In this document: positions 42,563-51,103 of the stretch, piece by piece
Position numbering within the stretch: position 1 is the first letter of the stretch
Layout: each line of letters opens with the position of its first letter
Source of the DNA: JAUIAI01 sp045106815
GTDB lineage: Bacteria; Pseudomonadota; Gammaproteobacteria; Burkholderiales; Burkholderiaceae_E
Assembly: GCA_045106815.1 (NCBI GenBank)
Contig: JBGCFG010000009.1
Span: 177,954 to 241,953, forward strand
Length of the DNA: 64,000 bases
Direction: 5' to 3'
Position numbers and translations under genes: made by a program
Notes under the pieces: model-generated
What the model was told of the DNA's origin: nothing
The model's input: the letters and a program-made list of their open reading frames with translations, nothing else
Databases searched by the model: none

Positions 42563-43494
42563 TGACCTCAGAATCAAATTCAAAAACTGGCTTTCACGGG
42601 GTGTACCCGATTCTCTACAGTTTCTTTGACGCATCTGGCCAACTCAACAGACAGGCCATGCAGCGTCAGGTTGAAGCCTGTATTGCGGGTGGTGCTCATG
42701 GGATTGCCGTCATGGGCCTGGCTACGGAAGTAGGCAAACTGGATGTCAACGAACGGCGCCAAGTTATCGACTGGGTGGGCGAGGACATTGCCGGACGAGT
42801 GCCCTATGCGGTGACCGTAGGCGAGGGCAGTGTGCCCGGTCAAATCGCGTTCGTTAAGGCAGCAAAGCAAGCAGGAGCCGATTGGGCAGTATTGCAACCC
42901 CCTGCCATCGTGGGCGTTCCCGAAATCGAATATGTGCGCTTTTTGGGTAGCGTCGCAGATCAATCTGATTTGCCACTAGGTGTACAGAATGCGCCCGGCC
43001 TGATGGCCACAAGCCTGTCAAACGGCGCGCTCAAGACGCTCAATCGCCAACACTCAAACGTTTGCTTGCTCAAAGCCGAGGGCCCAGCGACCTACATCAG
43101 CCAATTGATCCACGATACCGACAATGCGTTCGATATATTTGGCGGCATTGCCGGCATACAGTTTCCTGACTCCTTGCGCGCAGGCTGCGTCGGCATGATT
43201 CCGGCAGCAGACTTGTTTGACCCGCAGGTGCGGATTTACGAGCTTATGCGCGAAGGAACCCCCGAGGCGATTGCGCAAGCGGAGAGCATTCATCGCGAAC
43301 TGCTACCGCTCATCGTGTTTATGATGAGTTCGGTCGAGAACTTTATTGCCTATGGCAAGCACTTGTTTGCTCAGCGCGCCGGAATAGAAAGTGGTGGGGC
43401 AAGACAACCGTCGGTGCCAGTATCGGAGTTTGGCCTGAAAACAATGGCTCATTGGGCGAGCCATCTGGGGCCATTGGCGATCACAAAAACGTGA
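42559..43494 (+). CDS. DapA/NanA-family (dihydrodipicolinate synthase-like) aldolase with altered active site
   Basis: A 311-residue TIM-barrel protein of the dihydrodipicolinate synthase / N-acetylneuraminate lyase family. The Schiff-base lysine is Lys172 in VCLLKAEGP. The usual tyrosine of the YNxPG motif is replaced by glutamine (Gln143 in GVQNAPG), and the phosphate/carboxylate-binding loop reads GLATEVG rather than GTTGE. It therefore probably catalyses a different aldol or dehydratase reaction on a 2-oxoacid. The four-base overlap with the RraA-like gene shows coupling. It ends the three-gene catabolic set. Confidence 0.85.
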   Translation: MMTSESNSKTGFHGVYPILYSFFDASGQLNRQAMQRQVEACIAGGAHGIAVMGLATEVGKLDVNERRQVIDWVGEDIAGRVPYAVTVGEGSVPGQIAFVKAAKQAGADWAVLQPPAIVGVPEIEYVRFLGSVADQSDLPLGVQNAPGLMATSLSNGALKTLNRQHSNVCLLKAEGPATYISQLIHDTDNAFDIFGGIAGIQFPDSLRAGCVGMIPAADLFDPQVRIYELMREGTPEAIAQAESIHRELLPLIVFMMSSVENFIAYGKHLFAQRAGIESGGARQPSVPVSEFGLKTMAHWASHLGPLAITKT

Positions 43495-43805
43495 GCCAGC
43501 AGAAACATGATAATTCTGCCGAAACGTCAATGGCGCCCCACATAAAACAATTGGTATCAAACTGATGTGCACGGCTCTGGTGGACGTAGCTACCAAACAA
43601 GATGCCTAAATGGGCATCAAGAGAATATCTGGGAGCGCTGCCGGCAATAGCCAAATGATCCTCTCTGGTATCGGTATCGCAATTATCGGGGAGTGCAGAT
43701 AGCAACTTGATCGCTTACATTGATCCCTGGCACCAATGTAAAGCTTCCTTAACCTCCACCAGAAGTACTCGCCGCAAACTGCGTTCACATCATAAGGAGC
43801 ATCAC
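43495..43805. other. 311-base intergenic region with two inverted repeats
   Basis: No gene is seen. GATGCC/GGCATC (43601-43618, loop TAAATG) could be a 3' hairpin of the preceding operon but lacks a U-run. A longer dyad at 43715-43741 is listed separately. The end of the region supplies the AAGGAG ribosome binding site of the next gene. Minus-strand open frames here have no family similarity. Confidence 0.4.
43715..43741. repeat. Perfect 8-bp inverted repeat upstream of a small secreted protein gene
   Basis: TTACATTG (43715-43722) and CAATGTAA (43734-43741) are exact reverse complements separated by eleven bases. The dyad lies 64 bases before the ATG at 43806 and may be an operator or a 5' leader hairpin. 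I see no convincing promoter pair that would tell which. Confidence 0.45.
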
Positions 43806-44129
43806 ATGTCTCGCTTCTCATGTGTGTTGTCGATTTTGTTTATTAGTCTGCCACTTGCGAATGTGTTGGCGCAAGAACGCCGGGTCGTCATTAACGGTGA
43901 ACGCCTTAACAGTAAACAGCTTGCCCAAGCTGACGCCGCACAATGCACCAGAGTGCCAAACGGCTACTACTGGTGGCACCCTAAAACAGGCGCATGGGGC
44001 TACTGGGGGAACTTCAAAATCCAGGGCTATGTCGGTGACGGCTGCCGTCAATCAAATAGGTCAGGGCGTCGAAAAAGCCTAAGTGAGCGTGGCCTCTTGT
44101 ATACGCCGGGCGATCTAAACTTCCGTTAG
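43806..44129 (+). CDS. Small secreted protein of unknown function (107 aa)
   Basis: I do not recognise this protein. It has a clear signal peptide (residues 1-22, ending VLAQ) and a mature part of about 85 residues with a single pair of cysteines (in QCTRVPNG and DGCRQS) that could form a disulfide. An aromatic stretch, GYYWWHPKTGAWGYWGNF, lies between them. Such Trp/Tyr/Gly-rich loops occur in cell-wall or glycan-binding proteins, but that is only suggestive. AAGGAG eight bases before ATG 43806 fixes the start. The GNAT gene follows after six bases and may be co-transcribed. Confidence 0.65.
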   Translation: MSRFSCVLSILFISLPLANVLAQERRVVINGERLNSKQLAQADAAQCTRVPNGYYWWHPKTGAWGYWGNFKIQGYVGDGCRQSNRSGRRKSLSERGLLYTPGDLNFR

Positions 44130-44135
44130 TCAGTC

Positions 44136-44684
44136 ATGCAGGCCGGAACCGTTTCTATCGCCGCATTTACTAGCGCTCACTTGACCGTCCTTCAGAGATG
44201 GCTGTCAAAAGAACATGTGCGTCAATGGTATTCCCAAGCAGACGAAAACCTGGCCTGGGCTGCGCAAACACCTTCAACGGGCAGCCAGGCCCTGATTTGC
44301 GTAGCCGAACAACCGGTTGGCTACATTCGGTGGCAAACAGTGGATCGCAAGACGCTTGACTCAGTCGGGCTCAATCACATTCAATCCGGATCTGTCGATG
44401 TTGATCTACTGGTCGGTGAGCTTAGCTATGCCGGCAAACGAGTCGGTCCGCACGCCTTGAAACTGCTAGAGGAAAAGCTCAAACAAGATCCAGCGATTCC
44501 GCTAATTGGCTTAACGACATCCCAGAGCAATCGAATTGCGCAGCGTGCGTTTCAGCACGCTGGATTTACCCTGAATGGTCAGTACTCGCCAGACGGCTTC
44601 GGCAATTGCTTTCTGTTTACGCGAAACCTGGTACGGCCGCGCCAGGCAAGTAAACCCAAACGAACACGACCAGGCACCGCCTAA
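44136..44684 (+). CDS. GNAT-family acetyltransferase (AAC(6')-like)
   Basis: A 182-residue GNAT protein of the Acetyltransf_8 group that includes aminoglycoside 6'-N-acetyltransferases and siderophore or peptide acetylases. The N-terminal WLSKEHVRQWY stretch is typical of this group; the acetyl-CoA binding region is GKRVGPHALKLLEEKL with the Asn of SQSNRIAQRAFQHAGF following. Actual aminoglycoside resistance cannot be claimed from sequence. The C-terminal end is basic and probably non-conserved. No ribosome binding site is visible; it may be translated after the small secreted protein six bases upstream. Confidence 0.75.
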   Translation: MQAGTVSIAAFTSAHLTVLQRWLSKEHVRQWYSQADENLAWAAQTPSTGSQALICVAEQPVGYIRWQTVDRKTLDSVGLNHIQSGSVDVDLLVGELSYAGKRVGPHALKLLEEKLKQDPAIPLIGLTTSQSNRIAQRAFQHAGFTLNGQYSPDGFGNCFLFTRNLVRPRQASKPKRTRPGTA

Positions 44685-45012
44685 TCAGTGGCGACGAGAT
44701 CGTGTGGTCACAGAGCGCTTGCGCCGAAAGGTTCCGAATAGGCCGGGCAGGGCGACGAATATGCTTGGCGACGATAAATAGGCATGAACTCGTTAGGCTG
44801 GAAGTCATTCCTCAGTATCTTTGATGGATCGACTTGAGCTCCTAGTCTGACTCCACAATGACGTTCTTGTATCCGCGATCAATCTCAGCGGTTCAGCTCA
44901 CCTGTTCGGTTTGTCGCACCATCCGGATTCAGCGTCATAATGCAGGCATCAACTCTTGATTCAGCCGAAGTGAATTGCCTAGCAAAAATTGGACAGTGGA
45001 GACCGCAAAACG
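44685..45012. other. 328-base intergenic region before the carboxyltransferase gene
   Basis: I see no gene or RNA here. CATAAT near 44936 is a possible -10 but no good -35 lies at the right distance. A TTG at 44989 in frame with the carboxyltransferase gene is a possible alternative start. Confidence 0.35.
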
Positions 45013-46572
45013 ATGACCTGGCAACCGGAACTAGACGACCTGAAGCGCCGTCAGACCTTAGCCCACGAGATGGGTGGGCCAGACAAAGTTAAACGGCAAC
45101 ACGATGGCGGGCGGTTGACGGTTCGTGAGCGCATTAATGGCCTGGTGGATAAGGGGTCGTTCCATGAAATCGGTGAAACCGCTGGGTCGGCTGAATATGA
45201 TGAGGCGGGACGACTCGTTTCGCTGACGCCATCAAACAATGTCTTTGGTCGTGCCCGGATCGATCATCGACCAGTGGTTGTATCCGGCGATGACTTTACG
45301 GTGCGGGGCGGATCGGCTGATGCGACAATTCCAGAAAAGAATTTAAACGCCGAACGCATGGCCGCGGCCATGCAGATACCCATAATCCGGATCATTGAAG
45401 GCTCGGGTGGTGGTGGATCGGTTAAAACGATTGAAACCAAGGGGAGGGCCAACCTGCCTGGTGGTCTGACGGTTTCGAGCCAGGGTTACAAGTTGGTGAC
45501 CGATGCGCTGAGTACTGTCCCGGTCGTCGCGCTGGGTCTGGGCTCAGTGGCCGGGCTCGGCGCTGCGCGCCTGGCGGCGTCACACTATTCGGTCATGACC
45601 AAGTCATCTGCCATGTTTGTCGCCGGGCCGCCCGTCGTTAAGCGACTCGGCCAGGATCTCACTAAGCAAGCATTAGGCGGTTGGCAAATTCAGTGTGGCT
45701 CCGGTGCGGTCGATCATGCAGTTGATACTGAAGAAGAGGCCTTTGCTGCGACAAGGCGATACCTGTCGTATTTACCGAGTTCAATTCATTCTGTTGCGCC
45801 AAGAATAGAGTCGGATGATCCACCAGACCGTGCCGACGAAGAACTGCTTAGTGTCATTCCGCGCGATCGGCGTCGGGTATACAAGATACGGCCGATTCTC
45901 AACATGCTGTTCGATAAAGGATCGTTCTTTGAGTTCGGCACCTATTTTGGTCGACCTATCGTCACAGGCTTTGCGCGATTGAACGGACTACCAGTGGCGG
46001 TGATGGCTGGCGATCCGTTTCACTACGGGGGGTCGTGGACTACCAAAGCTTGTCAGAAAATCGTTCGCTTCGTCGATACCGCCCAAACATTTCACATGCC
46101 TGTGATTCATCTGGTCGATTGCCCAGGGTTTATGATTGGTCTTGACGCTGAGGAGACCGCGGTCATCCGCAATGGGGTACGGGCGATGGCGGCAATCAAT
46201 CAATCGACGGTGCCGTGGTGCTCCGTGGTTATACGGAACGCGTTTGGCGTGGCCGGTGCAACCCATGCGCCCAGTGGCCGCTACCTAACCCGGTTTGCCT
46301 GGCCTTCCGCCTGGTGGGGCTCATTGCCACTGGAAGGCGGTATCGAAGCGGCCTACAGTGCCGACATCGAGGCGGCGGATGATAAAGACGCAAAGCTCGC
46401 TGAAATCGAAGATCGACTCAATAAGCTACGGTCGCCGCATCGGAGTGCTGAGGCTTTTTGGGTAGAGGAGATTATCGATCCCCGGGATACGCGTCGCTTG
46501 CTATGCGAATTTGCTGATCTGGCTGAGCCGCTACGCCAGCCCGGGCCCAGTGCGTTTGGTATGCGGCCGTAA
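45013..46572 (+). CDS. Acyl-CoA carboxylase carboxyltransferase subunit (PccB/MccB-like), orphan
   Basis: A 519-residue carboxyltransferase (PF01039) of the propionyl-/acetyl-/methylcrotonyl-CoA carboxylase beta type, which moves carboxyl from biotin to an acyl-CoA. Family stretches include GRLTVRERI, the oxyanion-hole region SVAGLGAARLAASHYS in the N-half, and GSWTTKACQKIVRFVDTAQ with HLVDCPGFMIGLDAE in the C-half, where substrate amide binding occurs. No biotin carboxylase or biotin carrier gene is adjacent, so partners must lie elsewhere, or the enzyme uses another carboxyl donor or performs a decarboxylase-like reaction. ATG at 45013 with GGAG about eleven bases before is preferred to TTG at 44989. 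Confidence 0.83.
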   Translation: MTWQPELDDLKRRQTLAHEMGGPDKVKRQHDGGRLTVRERINGLVDKGSFHEIGETAGSAEYDEAGRLVSLTPSNNVFGRARIDHRPVVVSGDDFTVRGGSADATIPEKNLNAERMAAAMQIPIIRIIEGSGGGGSVKTIETKGRANLPGGLTVSSQGYKLVTDALSTVPVVALGLGSVAGLGAARLAASHYSVMTKSSAMFVAGPPVVKRLGQDLTKQALGGWQIQCGSGAVDHAVDTEEEAFAATRRYLSYLPSSIHSVAPRIESDDPPDRADEELLSVIPRDRRRVYKIRPILNMLFDKGSFFEFGTYFGRPIVTGFARLNGLPVAVMAGDPFHYGGSWTTKACQKIVRFVDTAQTFHMPVIHLVDCPGFMIGLDAEETAVIRNGVRAMAAINQSTVPWCSVVIRNAFGVAGATHAPSGRYLTRFAWPSAWWGSLPLEGGIEAAYSADIEAADDKDAKLAEIEDRLNKLRSPHRSAEAFWVEEIIDPRDTRRLLCEFADLAEPLRQPGPSAFGMRP

Positions 46573-46621
46573 ACCGACACGCCCATGCCTATGGAACACG
46601 CCGATTGCAAAATCGTTGGGC

Positions 46622-47461
46622 TCACTCGCTTTGCTCTAAGCGGTATGACGCCAAGGCTTGCAAATACGGATCAATTGCTTCAGTTGAAAGTATGCGCCAA
46701 GCCTTTTTCGCTTCTCGCTCGTTTCCGGCTTGTGCCATTGATTGAGCACGCATCAGATAGTACTCGTCACGCCACTCTTGCGAGGACAGCAAATCGAAAA
46801 ACTCCGAATTGCTCTCAGGTTGTTGCGTCCACCGCTCAAGCACTTCAAAGTCTGCCAGCCCGTCTTGACGAACGCTAAAGAACGTTGGTATGCCGACAAA
46901 GGATACTGCCCGAGGTAGGCGAACCAATGGGTCATCGGGAGACGAATCAACGGCGCGATTTAGGTTTGATACTGCGGTGCGTACGTAGTTGCTCCGTATC
47001 GCTACACCAGTTCCGAATAGAAGAAATTGCGCGACGCCTCTAACTGGGAAATCCCTTGCCGCCAATCGGTTTGCCCCCCCCAAACCGGCACGAGCGCGAT
47101 CTGGGGAGGCTAATTCTGACTTCAATGCTTGCTCAAACGAGCTGATCGCAACCTTTGACCATTCGGGTTCAAAAGTCGCGAGCGCAAGATAGTAGGCCGC
47201 TTGACCTGCCAAATACGGATCTCCGTCAGGGCGGCTTTCACGTGTCCAGATCTCACCGTATTTTGCCACCTGCGACGCCTTCCACGCCTCTTGAGCAGTT
47301 TTCTCATCGTTGATTCGATTAGGAGAGATTGTGACAGGCGCCTCAGACAATTTAGGTGCGCCAACACAGCCCGCGAGAGCAACGAATATTGCGCTCGCGA
47401 GGATGAAGCGGCCAACCTGGTACCGATCAATCAAGCGTTTGAAAACTAGCCGATGGTTCAT
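46622..47461 (-). CDS. Hypothetical lipoprotein (TPR-like)
   Basis: A 279-residue predicted lipoprotein of unrecognised family. The lipobox is VALAGC about 32 residues from the chosen start. The mature region is helical, with patterns like tetratricopeptide repeats (AAYYLALATFEPEWSKVAISSFEQALKSEL; LMRAQSMAQAGNEREAKKAWRIL). It should sit on the periplasmic face of a membrane. Start ATG 47461 is chosen because it leaves a compact signal peptide; ATG 47488 is equally possible, as neither has a clear ribosome binding site. It is divergent from the next gene. Confidence 0.62.
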   Translation of the reverse strand: MNHRLVFKRLIDRYQVGRFILASAIFVALAGCVGAPKLSEAPVTISPNRINDEKTAQEAWKASQVAKYGEIWTRESRPDGDPYLAGQAAYYLALATFEPEWSKVAISSFEQALKSELASPDRARAGLGGANRLAARDFPVRGVAQFLLFGTGVAIRSNYVRTAVSNLNRAVDSSPDDPLVRLPRAVSFVGIPTFFSVRQDGLADFEVLERWTQQPESNSEFFDLLSSQEWRDEYYLMRAQSMAQAGNEREAKKAWRILSTEAIDPYLQALASYRLEQSE

Positions 47462-47667
47462 ATGGTGACTCTGCGCGTTTACATTCAAGAACGCTCAGAA
47501 TCTAATTCAAAACATGCTTTGGATCAACTAAATCCGACGGGCAGCGAACGGCTGCATAGGGCACTTGGTTGGCGTCGACTTACACTTTCAGAAAGGCCGG
47601 TTTCGGGTCATCACGAAAAAATCACGCCAGGACTTGATCTTAGTCTGGCTCGAAGTATGCTCACCAC

Positions 47668-48201
47668 ATGAATACCGTTGATATAAACCGTGCGCCAGTC
47701 CTAACACTCTGGGCAGTGATCGTCGCGGAGCGCGTCGGCTTCAAGCGAAATGAAGCGCTAACGATCGGCAAGGCTGTCGCGGGCCAAACAGCTCACCGCA
47801 AAGGGACTCGGATCGGCATCTACGAGCCCACTGCAAAAGCCATCAAAGAGGCAAGAGCGGCCAAGCGCGAAGAGGCCGGCGTCAGTTATTTATCGTTCAT
47901 GGGTCGCGAGATTCCCATTCTCAATACTGATGACGGCCTGCGGGCGGTCAACAAAGACGCACGGATCAAACCAGAGTCGGTCGAAAAGTACTTTGAATCA
48001 AAATTTGGCGAGACGCTCGATGAGGTGACTGAAGCGATGCAGTCCCTCGCTAAGAGCCGCCCACCTAAACAGCTCGCGTCTGACGCGTTCAAGATGTATA
48101 TCCAATTCCGGCCAGAAGTCGCAGCCGGTAAGACGGGCTGGGGCGCCAAAGGCGTTCTGTCGCTGAGTCTGATCCGCGAGATGGCTAACTTTCCGAAATA
48201 G
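47668..48201 (+). CDS. Conserved-looking hypothetical protein (177 aa)
   Basis: I do not assign a family. The protein is 177 residues, soluble, basic at the N-half, with no signal peptide. It begins APVLTLWAVIVAERVGFKRNEALTIGKAVAGQTAH, a helical stretch, and has GREIPILNTDDGLRAVNKDARI in the middle and PKQLASDAFKMYIQFRPEVAAG toward the end. The composition is that of a typical cytoplasmic enzyme or nucleic-acid binding protein. No ribosome binding site is obvious before the ATG. It is monocistronic between divergent and convergent neighbours. Confidence 0.65.
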   Translation: MNTVDINRAPVLTLWAVIVAERVGFKRNEALTIGKAVAGQTAHRKGTRIGIYEPTAKAIKEARAAKREEAGVSYLSFMGREIPILNTDDGLRAVNKDARIKPESVEKYFESKFGETLDEVTEAMQSLAKSRPPKQLASDAFKMYIQFRPEVAAGKTGWGAKGVLSLSLIREMANFPK

Positions 48202-48243
48202 GCCACCGGCGGCAGCCCATCACCAAACAGATGGCCTATTTGA

Positions 48244-48259
48244 CATAATAAACATTATG
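48244..48259. repeat. AT-rich inverted repeat between convergent genes
   Basis: CATAAT (48244-48249) and ATTATG (48254-48259) with an AAAC centre. It lies 43 bases after the 177-aa gene and about 90 bases past the end of the TPR-like gene. TTGACA overlaps its left side, but no -10 follows. Role unclear. Confidence 0.25.
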
Positions 48260-48349
48260 CGCACTAACCGCGTATTGCCAATTCACGCCTGTCTTAGCAT
48301 CAACACGCCATCTGGCCGTTATTTAGTTGGCAAATGTCTGTTTTCCCAG

Positions 48350-50161
48350 TCAAACAAAAAATTCGTTTCGAACAAAGTCGCCATCGGTATCCTGTTGCCC
48401 CTCGGCAGACCGGTACTTGATCGTCTGACTCGCGAAACTAGGCATCAGAGTTGACGGTGTGACGACGGCCTCCATTTGTATGAACGTCGGCGTTGTCGGG
48501 CCAGTCAATAGCTTAAGAATGCTTGTACCAGTTTCATCACCCTTGGCCAGCTTCGCACGCGCCCATTCCAAGGTTTCGGTAACCGTTGGATTGTTTATGT
48601 CGAACGTCATCGACAAACGCATTTCACTGCTACCCGGAGATGCCTCTCCGTGATTGATGAACTCGAAATACAGCAGCATTTGCTGTGTCCCGTTCGTCCA
48701 AGACGTGTATTTGCCGTACGGACTACCAACCGGGTACTTTTCTGCCCCCGTCCAGTACGCTACGCCGGCCTCCCAAAATTGCTTAGTTGTCCGCGCTATG
48801 AACCAGCTTGTCATAGGGTTCAAGGTTGCGACTCCAGTCTCTTTTGCAATCTCCTTCATCTCCGACTCGACCTTCATGAATTGCGCCAGCAACTCAGGAC
48901 TGGTCTGCTCGTGATAGGCCTTCATCCAGTTTAAGACCTGCATCGGGTCAACAAAATCAGCAATACTCCCATCTTTCTCCGCCCAGACGCCTGGCGCCTT
49001 TAAGCGAGCCTCCCAAGCCCGAACCGCCACGCTACGCGGACTAGCAGCATCGACGGCAACGCCATCAACCGTTCGAACGGCAACTTGATCAACGCTTAGT
49101 ATCAGGGGCGCTTTTGCATTTGCCACACTCGCTCCGGACAGCTTAACTCGATAACTTGCCTCAGCACTAAAGGCGTTGGTCCTTGTCTTTTGTTGAACCC
49201 TTGCCGTTGATGGTTCTGGCCAAGCAAACCTAAACTGACGCCCAGACTCAAGCGCAATTATTTGGCCTCGAAGGTGTAAGACTCTTTGTGCTAGCCACCT
49301 ATCGTCAGCGAAAAGGCTCGCTAGTTTTTCCGCAATCCGCAGCGCAGTCTGATAACTTTCCTGTGCAGCCGGCTTATCACTCAAGCGCAGACTATCCTGG
49401 GCCATTTTTGCGTACGAGTTGACTACTGCAAGCTGCGCTGTCCTGTCATTCGGCTTTGCTCGCGCCAATTGTTCTTTGATTCTGAGAACGTGCTTGTTGC
49501 GCACTATCGCTTCAGAAAAATTGCCCCTGTCACGGTCAAGTTCAACGAGCTTCATATGAGCGTCTATGAGCAATTGCTGATACTCGGTACTGCTTGGATA
49601 CAACGACGCCAATCTAACCACGAGGTTGAGAGACTTCTCGTAATGATGCTTGATTTCACCTTCCATCGCTTTGCCATAAGCCAAAGCAATACCGATCTTT
49701 TGGTGAGACGCGGCGACTCCCTTTAGCGCAACACTGTCGTCAGGACTCGCCGACAGCAAGCCTTCGCGAATGAGCAAAGCCTCGCGATAATGCACAATTG
49801 CTAGTTCATGTCGGTTGTCAGATCGGAGCGTCACATGCATCAAAACAGCGTCCCCGAGGTGATCCAGAGCCAAGCAGAAATCGCTTTGCCATGGCGCGTA
49901 ATCCGGATGCGTTGCAAGCAACTGTCGCTTTACCCGAGCCGCCTCGCTTAAGAGTTCAATAGCACGGCTGCGCTCGCGCGCCTGTCTTTTCTCAAGCCCC
50001 TCCTCCACCATCTTGAGGGTCTCGATCCAACGATCCTTTGCTTCGTTTGAAGGTTGACTTTGCGCGAGCAACGAAAACGAGAACATCGGCACGGTGATGA
50101 TCAGTACCAATGCCGTGCGGGTTAGCCTCGCCAATCCCATCGATGGCAACAGTCGATTCAT
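48350..50161 (-). CDS. Exported TPR-repeat protein of unknown function
   Basis: A 603-residue protein with a signal peptide (residues about 1-33, ending SLLAQS). From about 40 to 310 it is built of tetratricopeptide-like helical repeats (for example HYREALLIREGLLSASPDDSVALKGVAASHQKIGIAL and AAQESYQTALRIAEKLASLF), seen in kinase-linked TPR proteins. The C-terminal 280 residues form a separate domain that I do not recognise; it contains WFIARTTKQFWEAGVAYWTGAEKYP. GGAGAAAG before ATG 50161 supports this start. It should be periplasmic and mediate protein contacts. It lies downstream of the GntR-type gene on the same strand, separated by a long hairpin. Confidence 0.68.
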   Translation of the reverse strand: MNRLLPSMGLARLTRTALVLIITVPMFSFSLLAQSQPSNEAKDRWIETLKMVEEGLEKRQARERSRAIELLSEAARVKRQLLATHPDYAPWQSDFCLALDHLGDAVLMHVTLRSDNRHELAIVHYREALLIREGLLSASPDDSVALKGVAASHQKIGIALAYGKAMEGEIKHHYEKSLNLVVRLASLYPSSTEYQQLLIDAHMKLVELDRDRGNFSEAIVRNKHVLRIKEQLARAKPNDRTAQLAVVNSYAKMAQDSLRLSDKPAAQESYQTALRIAEKLASLFADDRWLAQRVLHLRGQIIALESGRQFRFAWPEPSTARVQQKTRTNAFSAEASYRVKLSGASVANAKAPLILSVDQVAVRTVDGVAVDAASPRSVAVRAWEARLKAPGVWAEKDGSIADFVDPMQVLNWMKAYHEQTSPELLAQFMKVESEMKEIAKETGVATLNPMTSWFIARTTKQFWEAGVAYWTGAEKYPVGSPYGKYTSWTNGTQQMLLYFEFINHGEASPGSSEMRLSMTFDINNPTVTETLEWARAKLAKGDETGTSILKLLTGPTTPTFIQMEAVVTPSTLMPSFASQTIKYRSAEGQQDTDGDFVRNEFFV

Positions 50162-50273
50162 CGGACTTTCTCCAGAGGATTCAAGCCTATGGATCTGCGT
50201 TGATCTAGGCAATAGTTGAACCGTGCCTAACAATCGCTCTCGCCGCAACGCCCATATTAATTAAGCCGCTGCC

Positions 50274-50325
50274 GAATGTGGACCTCTCGCGCAAACGAAA
50301 GCAAAGCGCTCAGCGAGAGGCATTC
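50274..50325 (-). terminator. Long stem-loop after the GntR-type gene
   Basis: GAATG + CCTCTCGC (50274-50278, 50283-50290) pair with GCGAGAGG + CATTC (50313-50325), giving an eight-pair inner stem and a five-pair outer stem separated by a four-base bulge on one side. It lies just after the regulator stop (50331) on the minus strand. No U-run follows, so it is a possible Rho-assisted or stabilising 3' hairpin. Confidence 0.4.
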
Positions 50326-50330
50326 GCACG

Positions 50331-51020
50331 CTAGTCACTTTCAAAATACTCAGAGTGACTGGCGTGCAAATACCTGATGGTCCCGTCCAAATGCGCCAGA
50401 TGTCTACGCGCAGCCGCCATAAGCGCGTCCTCAGACTTTGAAGCAAGCGCCTCAGCAATTTTCTGATGATCCTCAAATACTTCTTGTAATTCGTCGGCCT
50501 TACGGTCGTAGTCGAGCATGCACAGTCGATCGACTTTCTGTTTTTGCTGCCGAATTGTCAGAAAGGCCATGGGATGACCGGCAAGCTCGCAGATCAGCCC
50601 GTGAAATTCATAGTCGAGCTTGCGCATACGATCAGGGTCTGCTGCTTTAACGCAGCGCATTTGCGCATCAAGGTTCTTCGCCAACTTATTGGCTCGTGCT
50701 GGGTCCCAAACTTGGCAAGCCTGACGCAGGACCTCTAGTTCGACACCCAGGCGAATGAAGCGGGCATTCTCGATATGTGACAGCGAAAAGCCGCGCACCT
50801 CGGTTGCCTTTTGCGGGCGAACCAAAAGCAGGCCCATGCCGCTTAACCGATTGAATGCGTCGCGAACCGGTTGTCTGGAGACACCGAAGCGCGAGGCAAC
50901 ATCAGCTTCAGAAAGCTTGGTGCCCGGGGGTAGCGCCAGTGAAGCGATTTCTTCGTAGAGATGGCCGAACACCTCATCTGTGGTGGTTTGACGCCGACTT
51001 TTTTTTGTCAGTTCTAACAT
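50331..51020 (-). CDS. GntR/FadR-family transcriptional regulator
   Basis: A 229-residue FadR-subfamily GntR regulator: N-terminal winged helix (TDEVFGHLYEEIASLALPPGTKLSEADVASRFGVSRQPVRDAFNRLSGMGLL) and a C-terminal helical FCD ligand domain with the metal-binding Asp/His pattern (DYEFHGLICELAGH, ARRHLAHLDGTI). Such regulators usually repress an adjacent catabolic operon and release on binding an organic acid. It is divergent from the SDR gene that begins the double-TRAP cluster, so it is the likely regulator. ATG 51020 gives the usual family length; a TTG at 51083 would add 21 residues. The target is probably the palindrome at 51120-51129. Confidence 0.87.
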   Translation of the reverse strand: MLELTKKSRRQTTTDEVFGHLYEEIASLALPPGTKLSEADVASRFGVSRQPVRDAFNRLSGMGLLLVRPQKATEVRGFSLSHIENARFIRLGVELEVLRQACQVWDPARANKLAKNLDAQMRCVKAADPDRMRKLDYEFHGLICELAGHPMAFLTIRQQKQKVDRLCMLDYDRKADELQEVFEDHQKIAEALASKSEDALMAAARRHLAHLDGTIRYLHASHSEYFESD

Positions 51021-51103
51021 GAGTTCTTGCAGTCCTGGTTTTCGATTCGCGGCTACCGTGACACGAGGTTCCGGGTAAACCAATGAAGAGCAACTGGGGC
51101 CAG

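Noticed and set aside
43601..43618. GATGCC/GGCATC hairpin as terminator of the DapA-like operon.
   Set aside because: Only six pairs, no U-run, and more than 100 bases after the stop codon; mentioned only as part of the intergenic region.
44136..44684. Calling the GNAT protein an aminoglycoside resistance enzyme.
   Set aside because: Family resemblance is general; no resistance-gene context or mobile element is present.
46982..46992. TACGTAGTTGC, resembling the half-site at 31731 and 36350.
   Set aside because: It lies inside the lipoprotein gene at 46622-47461 and departs from the shared core after TTGC, so it is probably chance.
47453..47671. Plus-strand open frame of 72 codons between divergent genes.
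   Set aside because: It overlaps the lipoprotein signal region and the next gene's start, has no ribosome binding site and no family similarity.
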